Assembly: GCF_022414595.1 (NCBI RefSeq)
Contig: NZ_JADWYO010000002.1
Coordinates: 1 to 64,000, forward strand
Length of the DNA stretch: 64,000 bases
Origin: Streptomyces sp. MUM 203J
GTDB taxonomy: Bacteria; Actinomycetota; Actinomycetes; Streptomycetales; Streptomycetaceae
Reading direction: 5' to 3'
Below the pieces are notes generated by a model that saw only the letters and a program-made list of their open reading frames with translations, did not search any database and was not told the origin of the DNA. A program made the position numbers and the translations under genes. This document shows positions 45,795 to 53,528 of the stretch, in pieces. Every line of letters begins with the position of its first letter. Position 1 is the first letter of the stretch.

Positions 45795-48404
45795 TCAGGG
45801 CGCACCTTTGACGTGGGGAGGCGCGGAGGGGTTCCCGGCGGCGGGGCGGATGACCGGTCCGGCTGGAACCGTCTGCCGCGGGAGCGGAGCGGTGGCCGGC
45901 CCGTGGCCGCCGGAGCGGCGGGCGAGGCCCAGCAGCCCCCAGGCCAGCAGCGCCACCGCCCCGGCCGCCAGCCCCGCCCGCAGGCCCGGCGGGCGGAACA
46001 CGCAGGTCACCGTGGACCCACCGGACACCTCCGCCGCCACCAGGCCCAGGTAGTCCTCCGCCGGGGCGTCCCCGCAGCTCCAGCCCGGAACGCGGGGAGT
46101 GGACAGGACCGCCAGGCCCCGGGTGCCGGGCGGGAGCCCGGCCCGCACCTCCGTGCCGCTGACATGAACCTCCCTCGCGGCGGTGGCCCGCAGCGCTGCG
46201 ACGGCCGCCGCCAGCCGCGTCCGGTCCAGGCAGCCCACGCTGCCCTGCGGGACCGGACCCCTGCCGGTCCAGGTCACCTTGGTGCCCGCCTCCCGCTGGG
46301 TGCCCAGGAGCGTCATGGCCGCGCGGCGTCTGGGCGCGCCGCCGCGCAGCTCGGCCTCGCGGCCCTCCGCGCCCAGGCGGGCCGTGCCCAGAAAGTCCGG
46401 CGCCCAGGCGTACACCTCGGTGCCGACGCGGCACGTGCCGTTCGCCGGGATGTCGTACACCCGTGCGCCCAGAAGGAGTTCCTGGTTGCGGAAGGCCGAC
46501 CGGCCCCACTGCGGAGAGCGCTCCGGGCGCACCGTCACCAGGGGGAGCGCCTCCCGGTTCCGCACGATCCGGTCGTCACGCCAGCGTGCGCCGATGCCGA
46601 ACAGCGCGTCCGTCACCGGGTTGTCCAGGCTCTGGAGGTTGCGGCCCCGGGAGGTCCAGCCGCCGCCGAGCGCGGTCAGGGTGCGCGTCCAGACCGCCGG
46701 AGTGTGACTGCTGTAGTACGAGGCGCCCTGGCCGCCCACCAGCAGCGGATCGTTGCCGGTCAGCTCCGGCCGCCCGGGGTCGGTCCGGTGGCGCGGCCAC
46801 CCGTCGGCCGCCGCCACGGCCGCCGCGCGTGCCGAGTGCGCCGCACCCCACGCGGGGTAGTCGTCCAGCGCGCCCAGCCGCTTCCGGTCCGCGTACGCCG
46901 TCGTCCCCGCGGCCTGCACCACGAGGGCCCCCGCCAGCAGCGCCAGACCCAGCACCCGCGCCCGTCGCCCGCCCGCCGGTTCCGGGGGGCCCGTGCCCGC
47001 CGCCCCGGCCGGTGCGTCGGCCTCGGCCGCAGGGCCGCCCCCCGGGGCCCGTGCCGCCTCGCGTCCCGCGGTTCCCGCCCCGCGCTCGGGCCCCCCGCCC
47101 GTCCGGTCCGGGGCGCCTCCGCCCGCCGGTTCCGGGGCGCCCGCGCCTCCGCCGCGCCTCAGCAGCGTCAGCCCGCCCGCCGTGACAGCGGCCCCCGCCC
47201 CGTACAGAGCGAAGCTCGCCCCGGTCGGATAGCGGCTGAAGGCCGCGCCCAGGGCCAGGGCCGCCAGCAGTCCCGAGGCGCCGAGCAGGGCCCGACGTCC
47301 CGGCCAGCCGTATGCCACCGCACGCCAGGCCGCCAGCACCGCCAGGCCGGCCAGGACGAACGTCTGGCGGTACGGGCTGCCGTTCGGCGTCGCGAAGACG
47401 TGCCACACCAGGTGTGTCGGCTCCCACTGCAGCGACACGAGCACCGCCGCCACCAGGCCGCCCCACAGCCACCGTTCCCGCACCGGCACCGCCCGGTGGA
47501 ACGGCAGCGCCGCCAGCAGCAGCAGCGCGCCCGCGCCCAGGAACAGAGCCGGGGTGTAGAAGCTGTACGTCGCCGGCATCACCCGCGCCGCGAGGTCCGT
47601 CCAGTCGGCCGCCGCGAACGGGCGCGCCCAGCCCGGGTGGGCGTGCCGCGACCCCAGGAACACCGGCACCAGCACCGGCGCGGCCAGCCCCACGCCCACC
47701 AGCACCGTCCCGGCGGCCCGGCCCCAGAGCCGTATCCGCAGACCGCCCCGCGCCAGCAGCACCAGCGCCGCGCCGAGCGTCGCCATGTAGGCCGTGTAGA
47801 AGTTGGCCGTCCACACCAGTGCCACCAGCAGTGGCCCCAGCGCCGGCCGCCGTCCCTCCCGTACCCACTCCACGACCAGGCACAGCAGCGGGAAACCGAT
47901 CAGGCCGTCCAGCCACATCGGGTTGTACGTGGCCTCCATGGCCGACCAGCCGCACAGCCCGTACGACGCACCCAGCACCGCCGCCGCCCACCGGCCGCCC
48001 GGCGCCTTCCCGTCCGCGTGCCGCAGCAGGAGCAGTGTCATCAGCGCGGCGGCCGTTCCCGTCTTGAGCACGGTGATCACGTACACGGCCAGGTCGATCC
48101 GGTCTCTGGGGAAGAGCCCGACCAGCAGCGCGAACGGGCTCGTCAGGTACGTTCCCAGGTCCGGCAGCAGGCTCGTGCCGAACCCTGACCGCCAGTTCAG
48201 CAGCAGCCCGTCCCCGGCCCGGCCGTGCAGCAGGTCCCAGAGGTAGGCGTGGTACGGGACGAACTGGTTGCCCAGGTCGTTGACGGCCCGGTTGCGCGGG
48301 CCGAACGGGAACACCCGGGCGATCGCGTCACCGGCACACAACGCGAAGACGTTGAGAAGCCCGGCCAGGCCGCAGACCCGCCCACGAGTGGGAGAAGAGA
48401 ACAC
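45795..48404 (-). CDS. YfhO-family polytopic membrane protein
   Basis: 869 residues from GTG at 48404, the longest start; ribosome binding site weak. About 12 spans in residues 10-420, beginning with the YfhO-like FPFGPRNRAVNDLGNQFVPYHAYLWD and GTSLLPDLGTYLTSPFALLVGLFP. A Gly/Ala/Pro-rich linker is at about 425-485, then one span, then a C-terminal extracellular domain and a last span at about 820-845. YfhO proteins are linked to glycosylation of lipoteichoic acid or similar polymers as GT-C-like enzymes. It is the last ordinary gene before the NRPS cluster. Confidence 0.85.
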   Translation of the reverse strand: MFSSPTRGRVCGLAGLLNVFALCAGDAIARVFPFGPRNRAVNDLGNQFVPYHAYLWDLLHGRAGDGLLLNWRSGFGTSLLPDLGTYLTSPFALLVGLFPRDRIDLAVYVITVLKTGTAAALMTLLLLRHADGKAPGGRWAAAVLGASYGLCGWSAMEATYNPMWLDGLIGFPLLCLVVEWVREGRRPALGPLLVALVWTANFYTAYMATLGAALVLLARGGLRIRLWGRAAGTVLVGVGLAAPVLVPVFLGSRHAHPGWARPFAAADWTDLAARVMPATYSFYTPALFLGAGALLLLAALPFHRAVPVRERWLWGGLVAAVLVSLQWEPTHLVWHVFATPNGSPYRQTFVLAGLAVLAAWRAVAYGWPGRRALLGASGLLAALALGAAFSRYPTGASFALYGAGAAVTAGGLTLLRRGGGAGAPEPAGGGAPDRTGGGPERGAGTAGREAARAPGGGPAAEADAPAGAAGTGPPEPAGGRRARVLGLALLAGALVVQAAGTTAYADRKRLGALDDYPAWGAAHSARAAAVAAADGWPRHRTDPGRPELTGNDPLLVGGQGASYYSSHTPAVWTRTLTALGGGWTSRGRNLQSLDNPVTDALFGIGARWRDDRIVRNREALPLVTVRPERSPQWGRSAFRNQELLLGARVYDIPANGTCRVGTEVYAWAPDFLGTARLGAEGREAELRGGAPRRRAAMTLLGTQREAGTKVTWTGRGPVPQGSVGCLDRTRLAAAVAALRATAAREVHVSGTEVRAGLPPGTRGLAVLSTPRVPGWSCGDAPAEDYLGLVAAEVSGGSTVTCVFRPPGLRAGLAAGAVALLAWGLLGLARRSGGHGPATAPLPRQTVPAGPVIRPAAGNPSAPPHVKGAP

Positions 48405-48458
48405 GGGCCCGAATATGCCATTCGATCACCGCAAAACGGATATGAAGGAGGGGAGTTC

Positions 48459-48509
48459 ATGTGGCGGTCACCCTTCCGTCATGCAAGGGGCCGGCGGGCG
48501 GTGTCATAA
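48459..48509 (+). CDS. Possible 16-residue ORF with a strong ribosome binding site
   Basis: ATG 48459 to TAA 48509, peptide MWRSPFRHARGRRAVS, preceded by AAGGAGGGG at normal spacing. It lies between the YfhO start and the regulator stop, on the opposite strand to both. It is basic, with no recognisable family. The Shine-Dalgarno match is the only evidence; chance is quite possible. Confidence 0.25.
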   Translation: MWRSPFRHARGRRAVS

Positions 48510-48525
48510 GTGCAGGTTTCTCTGG

Positions 48526-49551
48526 TCATAGGCCTGCCTTATGGTCGAGCAGGTTTTTCGCGCGCGTGAGATAGCCCGCCTGGAACCGGCTCTCCGCGCC
48601 GAGCAGTTCGAAGAGGTCCGCGATGTACTTGCGACAGGTGCGCAGGGATACGCCGAGCCGGCGGGCGATGGTCTCGTCCCGCATGCCCTCGCTGAGCATG
48701 GCCAGGATGGCCAGTTTGATGTCCTCGCGCACCTCGCCGTCGGGGAGTGCCGGGCTGTACGGGGTGCCCGACTGCCAGCTCCGGTCGAAGGCGGTGCAGA
48801 GGAAGGCCACGGTGGATGGGTCGCGGATCACCGCCGCACCGCCCTTGGCCTGTGTGTGCGGCAGAAAGACCAGGCGGCGGTCGAAGGCGATCATCCGGCC
48901 GAACAGCTCTGCCAGTGTGCGGACCTGGGCGCCCGCGGCGGTGGCCCGCTCGACATAGACCTGGGTGGGGGCGTGGTGGCGGGCCGTGTGCTGGTAGAGC
49001 GTGCGCATCTGGATGCCCCGCTCGATCATTGCCAGGTCCCGGACGATGGACTGCTCCAGCTCGGCGGCGGGGCGGCCGCCGCCGGGCTGGGAGGTCATCA
49101 CCTCCAGTCGGCAGGCGTTGCTGGCCTCCTCCAGCATCCCGACCACGTCGTCCAGGGACTCGACGAGTTCCAGCGGCACTGTCCTGGCGTGGTCCTGGGC
49201 GGAGTCCCCGTACAGGGCGCTGAGTGTCTCCACGGTGTCCCAGATCGAGAAGATGCCGGACAGGCGTCTTCGGAGACGGGACTCGGCCGCCGCGACCTCG
49301 GCCCCGGCCGGCTGGGGGTCGAGCGGCTTCCAGGCCCCCGGCAGTCCGGCGTCCGTGGACCTGCCGGCGGGGCCGACGGGCTGGATCAGCGGAACGGCGG
49401 CCAGCAGCTCCACGGCGCGGTCGACCCGGGCCGGAGGGAGTCCGAGGCCCAGCGCGGCCTCCTCGGCCACGAGCGTGCCGTGAGTGACGGCCCACCCGTA
49501 AACCTGGATGTCATCGGCCTGAAGGTTTTCCAGCCGAGCCATGATGTCCAT
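48526..49551 (-). CDS. LuxR-type cluster regulator (TrmB-like N-terminus, no receiver)
   Basis: 341 residues from ATG at 49551; ATG 49542 is possible. Residues 1-70 resemble a winged helix of the TrmB type (LQADDIQVYGWAVTHGTLVAEEAALGLGLPPARVDRAVELL). The middle (about 90-260) is helical, TrmB-like, with RHHAPTQVYVE. Residues about 275-335 are a LuxR helix-turn-helix (LAMLSEGMRDETIARRLGVSLRTCRKYIADLFELLGAESRFQAGYLA-like). Such regulators are common in Streptomyces metabolite clusters. Divergent from the secreted-peptide gene, 199 bases apart, so probably the switch of this NRPS cluster. Confidence 0.85.
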   Translation of the reverse strand: MDIMARLENLQADDIQVYGWAVTHGTLVAEEAALGLGLPPARVDRAVELLAAVPLIQPVGPAGRSTDAGLPGAWKPLDPQPAGAEVAAAESRLRRRLSGIFSIWDTVETLSALYGDSAQDHARTVPLELVESLDDVVGMLEEASNACRLEVMTSQPGGGRPAAELEQSIVRDLAMIERGIQMRTLYQHTARHHAPTQVYVERATAAGAQVRTLAELFGRMIAFDRRLVFLPHTQAKGGAAVIRDPSTVAFLCTAFDRSWQSGTPYSPALPDGEVREDIKLAILAMLSEGMRDETIARRLGVSLRTCRKYIADLFELLGAESRFQAGYLTRAKNLLDHKAGL

Positions 49552-49750
49552 TTTGTGGATTTTGTACACCTTTGCCTTCCCTGCATCTTCCTGTAGAGCA
49601 CCATCATGCGGGCTTGCGGGCTGGACCGCGACCCTTTCAATTCGCAATGCTTGAGGCGTGACCGAGCGGGGGAGGCGGACGTCACCCCCCGGGTCTCTTT
49701 AAGTAAGTTCATTGGATTTCGCAGAAATTCATGGAATCACGGGGGGAAAC
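49552..49750. promoter_or_regulatory. AT-rich divergent control region of the NRPS cluster
   Basis: Two AT-rich pockets (49552-49575 and 49700-49740) stand out from the GC-rich surroundings. The right one has the near direct repeat TTCATTGGAT (49708) and TTCATGGAAT (49728), exactly 20 bp apart, and the dyad ATTTC-GCA-GAAAT (49716-49728) between them. The left one has TTTTGTGGATTTTGTACA. These are candidate regulator sites and promoters for both directions. Confidence 0.5.
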
Positions 49751-49906
49751 ATGCGCGGTATGCGCAAGAGAATCGCGGCAATCGTCTCCGGGGCTGTGGC
49801 GGCGCTCGCCTTCACCATGGTCGCCGTCACTGTCGAGCAGAACCTGGACGCCACGGTGACCAGTGCCTCGGCCGACCTGGTGGTCAGAGACACCGGCTGG
49901 AGCTAG
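49751..49906 (+). CDS. Small secreted peptide precursor at the head of the NRPS cluster
   Basis: 51 residues from ATG 49751, with GGGGGGAAAC as ribosome binding site. A basic head (MRGMRKR), a hydrophobic signal-like segment (IAAIVSGAVAALAFTMVAVTV), then a 23-residue tail, EQNLDATVTSASAD followed by LVVRDTGWS at the end. No lipobox and no Cys, so neither a lipoprotein nor a disulphide peptide. It is divergent from the LuxR-type regulator and upstream of the NRPS genes. A signalling or accessory peptide is the inference; I cannot name a family. Confidence 0.7.
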   Translation: MRGMRKRIAAIVSGAVAALAFTMVAVTVEQNLDATVTSASADLVVRDTGWS

Positions 49907-50036
49907 GCCTTCTCCATTCCTGCGGAGGGTATCCCGCGGTAGTCGCGACATACGCGCGACAAGAGGATTCACGGCGGCGTCCGCCGTCCGCACGCCGAGA
50001 ATTCGCACGGCCCCGGTGGCCGCTTCACGCCGATGA

Positions 50037-50061
50037 CATGCCTGTCGTCAGGACAGGCATG
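50037..50061 (+). terminator. Hairpin between the peptide gene and the NRPS operon
   Basis: CATGCCTGTC (50037-50046) pairs with GACAGGCATG (50052-50061): perfect 10-bp stem, 5-base loop. A smaller hairpin, GTCGCG/CGCGAC, is at 49942-49960. Either could end the peptide transcript or attenuate reading into the NRPS genes, which start 50 bases later. Confidence 0.5.
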
Positions 50062-50110
50062 CCATCGGTGTGCCTTCATCACCTTCACCAAAACCCCAGG
50101 AGTTGATCAG

Positions 50111-50371
50111 GTGTCAGTGCTGGACGCATTCACGGAAAAGGTCGGTGTGGCTGAAATCCGCGCCCTGGTGTCGGAGGCCCTCGGCGCAGACGTCCCGGGC
50201 GACGGCTCGTTCCTCGGCCACGGAGGCGACTCCTTCCACGCGGTCCTGGTCGTCTCCCGCATCGAGGAGCGGTGGGGCGTCGAGGTCGACTTCCTCGACG
50301 TGCTCGAGTCCACGCCCGACACGCTCACCGAGACGGTGAACGCCGCACGCGCCGACCGGGAGCAGGGCTAG
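50111..50371 (+). CDS. Free-standing peptidyl/acyl carrier protein
   Basis: 86 residues from GTG 50111, with AGGAG 7 bases ahead. The phosphopantetheine site is GHGGDSFHAV, Ser in the GGDS motif near residue 40. The fold is normal: AFTEKVGVAEIRALVSEALG first, then DFLDVLESTPDTLTETV. It lies 25 bases before the first NRPS gene. It may carry a building block that is modified or delivered in trans, for example to the C-terminal condensation domain of the next protein (inference). Confidence 0.88.
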   Translation: MSVLDAFTEKVGVAEIRALVSEALGADVPGDGSFLGHGGDSFHAVLVVSRIEERWGVEVDFLDVLESTPDTLTETVNAARADREQG

Positions 50372-50396
50372 GCACCGGCTGCCCGCCGCCGACATC

Positions 50397-53300
50397 ATGG
50401 ACAGATCACTCTCGTACGGGCCGAGCACGCCCGTCCCGGACGATGCCACCGCCCATCACACCCTGCTGGCAGTGGCCGCGCGCACGCCGGACGCGCCCGC
50501 CCTGGGGGTCGGCGGCCGGACCGTCAGCTACCGCGAACTGGTTGCCCGAGCAAGGGCGGTGCAGGTACTGCTCCAGCGGCAGGGCGTGCGGCCCGGCACC
50601 TTCGTCCCGGTGCTGGCTCGGCCCGGCGCGGCGTTCACCGTGGCCGCACTGGGTGTGCTGCTGGCCGGTGCGGCGTACGCCGCCGTGGACCCCCGCTGGC
50701 CGGCCGAGCGGCTCGGCGGAGTGCTCGGGGACCTGCGCGCGGAACTGGTGCTCGACGCGGCCGGGGTGGGGGCGGCCTCGTACGCCGTGCCCGGCGGGGC
50801 GCGGGCCGGGGCGGGTCCGTCCGCTGTGCCGGTCGTTCGGCCGACCGACGGCGCGGTGGAACCCGACGCCCTCGGCGCGGCCACACCGCCGGGACCGGCC
50901 ACGCCCTCGGGACCGGCCGGCGCGGACGAGGTCCCGGTCCCTGTCGAGGTCGGGGCCGACTCGCCTGCCTGCGTCTTCTTCACCTCTGGTTCGACCGGTC
51001 GCCCCAAGGGCGTGGCCATCCCGCACCGCGCGATGATCCGTACCTTCCTGGACTGCGGATACGCCGAGTTCGGCCCGGACACCGTGATGCCCATGGTGGC
51101 CGCGCCCTACTGGGACGCCGGGACGCTGGAGGTCTTCGGGCCGCTGCTCAACGGCGGCTGCGCCGTCGAGGTGCCGGACGGTCTGCTCACCCCCGCGGCG
51201 CTGCGCCGGCTCATCCGGGAGGACGGGGTGAACACCATGTTCCTGACCAGCTCGCTGGTCAACCTGTTCCTGGATGAGGAGCCCGAGGCCTTCACCGGCA
51301 TCCGCCTGCTGATGACCGGCGGCGAGCGCGTCTCGCCCGCGCACGCGGCCAAGTTCCTGGCCGCGCACCCCGACGCTCGGCTCGTCAACGGCTACGGCCC
51401 GGTCGAGTCCATGGTCTTCGTCTCCTCTCACGAGGTGTCCGCGGTCGACCTCGACGCGGCCGACGGCATCCCGGTCGGCACCGCGATCCGCAACACCGTG
51501 CTGGCCGTGGCCGACCGCGAGGGCACCCTCGTTCCGGCCGGGGAGACCGGTGAACTGCTCGTCGGGGGAGACGGGCTGGCGCTCGGCTACGTCAACCGCC
51601 CCGAGGAGGACGCCAAGCGGTTCGGCACGCTGGAACTGCCGGGCCGAGGCCGCGTCCGGACGTACCGGACGGGCGACCTGGTCCGCATGACATCCGAGGG
51701 CCGTGTCTCGTACATCGGACGCGCCGACCGCCAGTTCAAGGTGCGGGGTTTCCGGATCGAGCCGGGCGAGGTCGAGCGTGTGCTGGGCCGCGTCGAGGGA
51801 GTCAAGGAGTGCTTCCTGATCCCGCTGCGCACGGAGGGCGGCACCGTGACCGGTACGGTCTGCGCCTACACCGCCGAGGCGGGGCACGCCCTTCCCGCCT
51901 GCGAGCTGCGACATGTCAGCGAGGGGCTGCTGCCCTCCCACCTGCGGCCCGACCGGTTCGTCCGCCTGGACGCGCTGCCGCTCGGGCCGACCGGCAAGGC
52001 CGATCTGCGGGCCGTCGAACGGCTCGTCCGCCCGGCCGCCGAGCGGAATCCGTCGGTCGGCGACGACGGAAGCCCGGTGCTGCGGGCGGTACGGGCGATC
52101 CTCGGCGTGCCCGCACTGAGCGAGGACGACGATCTGCTCGCCCACGGCGCCAACTCGCTCCAGGTGCTGCGGATCGCGGCCCGGCTCTCCGCCCTGCTGG
52201 ACGTCGAGTTCTCGGCGCGTGACGTGTACCGGCACAGCAGTGTCCGGGGCCTGGAGCGTCTCGCCCGGACCCGTCCTGGGCGCACGGCCCCGGCGGCCCC
52301 GGCGGACAGCGGGCAGCTCTCCCCGGGCGAGCGCAGGTTCTGGATCGCTGAGCGGCTCGCTCCCGGCGCGCCCGGCCATGTGGCGATGAGCCGCGTCGAG
52401 ATCTCCGGGAGGGTCGACCCGGAACGGCTTCACCGGGCGCTGTCGGCGGTCGTCGCCGCACACCCGGCGCTGCGCACGACCTTTCCCCTCCACCGGGGGC
52501 GACCGCGCCGCGCCGAGTCCGCCGACGCCACCCTGCCGCTCCTCGTCCGCCGCTCGGCCGCGGGCTGGAGCGGCTGCGCCGAACTGACGGACGAGCTGGC
52601 GGCGGTCGTACACGATCTGGAGGGCGGGCCACTGCTCGCGGCGGGTCTGCTCTCGGAGTCCGACGACCGGCACACCCTGCTGATCGCCGCCCACCACGCG
52701 GTGTACGACGCGCATTCGGAGCGGGTGCTGCTCACCGACCTGGCGGCGGCCTGGGCGGGTGAGGCGCTCGCGCCCGCCCCCGCACCACCGGCCGCCCCGC
52801 CCGCGAGCGCCGCGCGCGACCGGGCGTTCTGGCAGGCCGAACTCGCCGGCGTCGAACCGCTGGCGTTGCCCGCACCCGCCCCGTCCATGCGCGCGCTGTG
52901 GACCAGTCCCGTGGACGAGCGGCCGTTCCCGCTGCCCGCCGACACGGGTGTACGACTCCGAGCGGCGGCCCTGCACCATCGCACTCCCGCACTGACGCTG
53001 CTGGTCGCCGCCTGGTGGCGGGCGCTGTCCGCCTGGACCGGGCAACTCGACGTCACCATAGGCACGGTGGTCGCGGGCCGCGACCCCGCGTACGAACGGA
53101 CGATCGGCTATCTGGCCAACGGTGTCCCGGTACGGGTCTCGGGACACCCCGGAGCCGAAGGCACCGAACTGGTCGGCCTGGTCGGGGAGCGGCTGCTGCG
53201 GGCCTTCGACCATGCCGCGCTGCCCACGGACGAGATCGCCGCCCTGGCGCCCCGCCCGAAGGACGGCCGGATGCCGCTCTACCAGACCGTGCTCGCCCTC

Positions 53301-53528
53301 CAGCGAGTCGGCGCGCCGGTACGTCTCGGGGAGGCCGTCCTGCGGCCCCGGCCCGCGCCGCCGCTCGGCCCGCAGGCGGAACTCGTCTGCGAGCTGTGGG
53401 AGGACGGCGACGAGCTGACAGGGGCCCTGCACACGCCCGCCGGGCTGCTGCCGCCCGGGACCGGCGCCCTGCTCACCGAACTCTTCACATCCGAGCTGCA
53501 CACCCTGCTCACCAAGGACCAGACATGA
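50397..53528 (+). CDS. NRPS, domains A-T-C
   Basis: 1043 residues from ATG 50397, ribosome binding site weak. Adenylation domain 1-545: TSGSTGRPKG (A3), YWDAGTLEVFGPLLNGG (A4), NGYGPVES (A5), YRTGDLVR (A7), FKVRGFRIEPGEVE (A8), LPLGPTGKADLRA (A10). Pocket residues by my manual alignment: D-A-L-F-M-G-G-V-F-K, hydrophobic, not assignable. Carrier domain with Ser587 (HGANSLQVL). Condensation domain about 640-1035 with HHAVYDA at 766-772, the usual final Gly of HHxxxDG being Ala. No N-terminal condensation domain, so it looks like the loading protein. It overlaps the next gene by ATGA. Confidence 0.92.
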   Translation: MDRSLSYGPSTPVPDDATAHHTLLAVAARTPDAPALGVGGRTVSYRELVARARAVQVLLQRQGVRPGTFVPVLARPGAAFTVAALGVLLAGAAYAAVDPRWPAERLGGVLGDLRAELVLDAAGVGAASYAVPGGARAGAGPSAVPVVRPTDGAVEPDALGAATPPGPATPSGPAGADEVPVPVEVGADSPACVFFTSGSTGRPKGVAIPHRAMIRTFLDCGYAEFGPDTVMPMVAAPYWDAGTLEVFGPLLNGGCAVEVPDGLLTPAALRRLIREDGVNTMFLTSSLVNLFLDEEPEAFTGIRLLMTGGERVSPAHAAKFLAAHPDARLVNGYGPVESMVFVSSHEVSAVDLDAADGIPVGTAIRNTVLAVADREGTLVPAGETGELLVGGDGLALGYVNRPEEDAKRFGTLELPGRGRVRTYRTGDLVRMTSEGRVSYIGRADRQFKVRGFRIEPGEVERVLGRVEGVKECFLIPLRTEGGTVTGTVCAYTAEAGHALPACELRHVSEGLLPSHLRPDRFVRLDALPLGPTGKADLRAVERLVRPAAERNPSVGDDGSPVLRAVRAILGVPALSEDDDLLAHGANSLQVLRIAARLSALLDVEFSARDVYRHSSVRGLERLARTRPGRTAPAAPADSGQLSPGERRFWIAERLAPGAPGHVAMSRVEISGRVDPERLHRALSAVVAAHPALRTTFPLHRGRPRRAESADATLPLLVRRSAAGWSGCAELTDELAAVVHDLEGGPLLAAGLLSESDDRHTLLIAAHHAVYDAHSERVLLTDLAAAWAGEALAPAPAPPAAPPASAARDRAFWQAELAGVEPLALPAPAPSMRALWTSPVDERPFPLPADTGVRLRAAALHHRTPALTLLVAAWWRALSAWTGQLDVTIGTVVAGRDPAYERTIGYLANGVPVRVSGHPGAEGTELVGLVGERLLRAFDHAALPTDEIAALAPRPKDGRMPLYQTVLALQRVGAPVRLGEAVLRPRPAPPLGPQAELVCELWEDGDELTGALHTPAGLLPPGTGALLTELFTSELHTLLTKDQT

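Noticed and set aside
48415-48531. 38-residue frame opening at ATG 48415, overlapping the tiny ORF
   Set aside because: No ribosome binding site; the alternative start at 48459 in another frame has a much better one.
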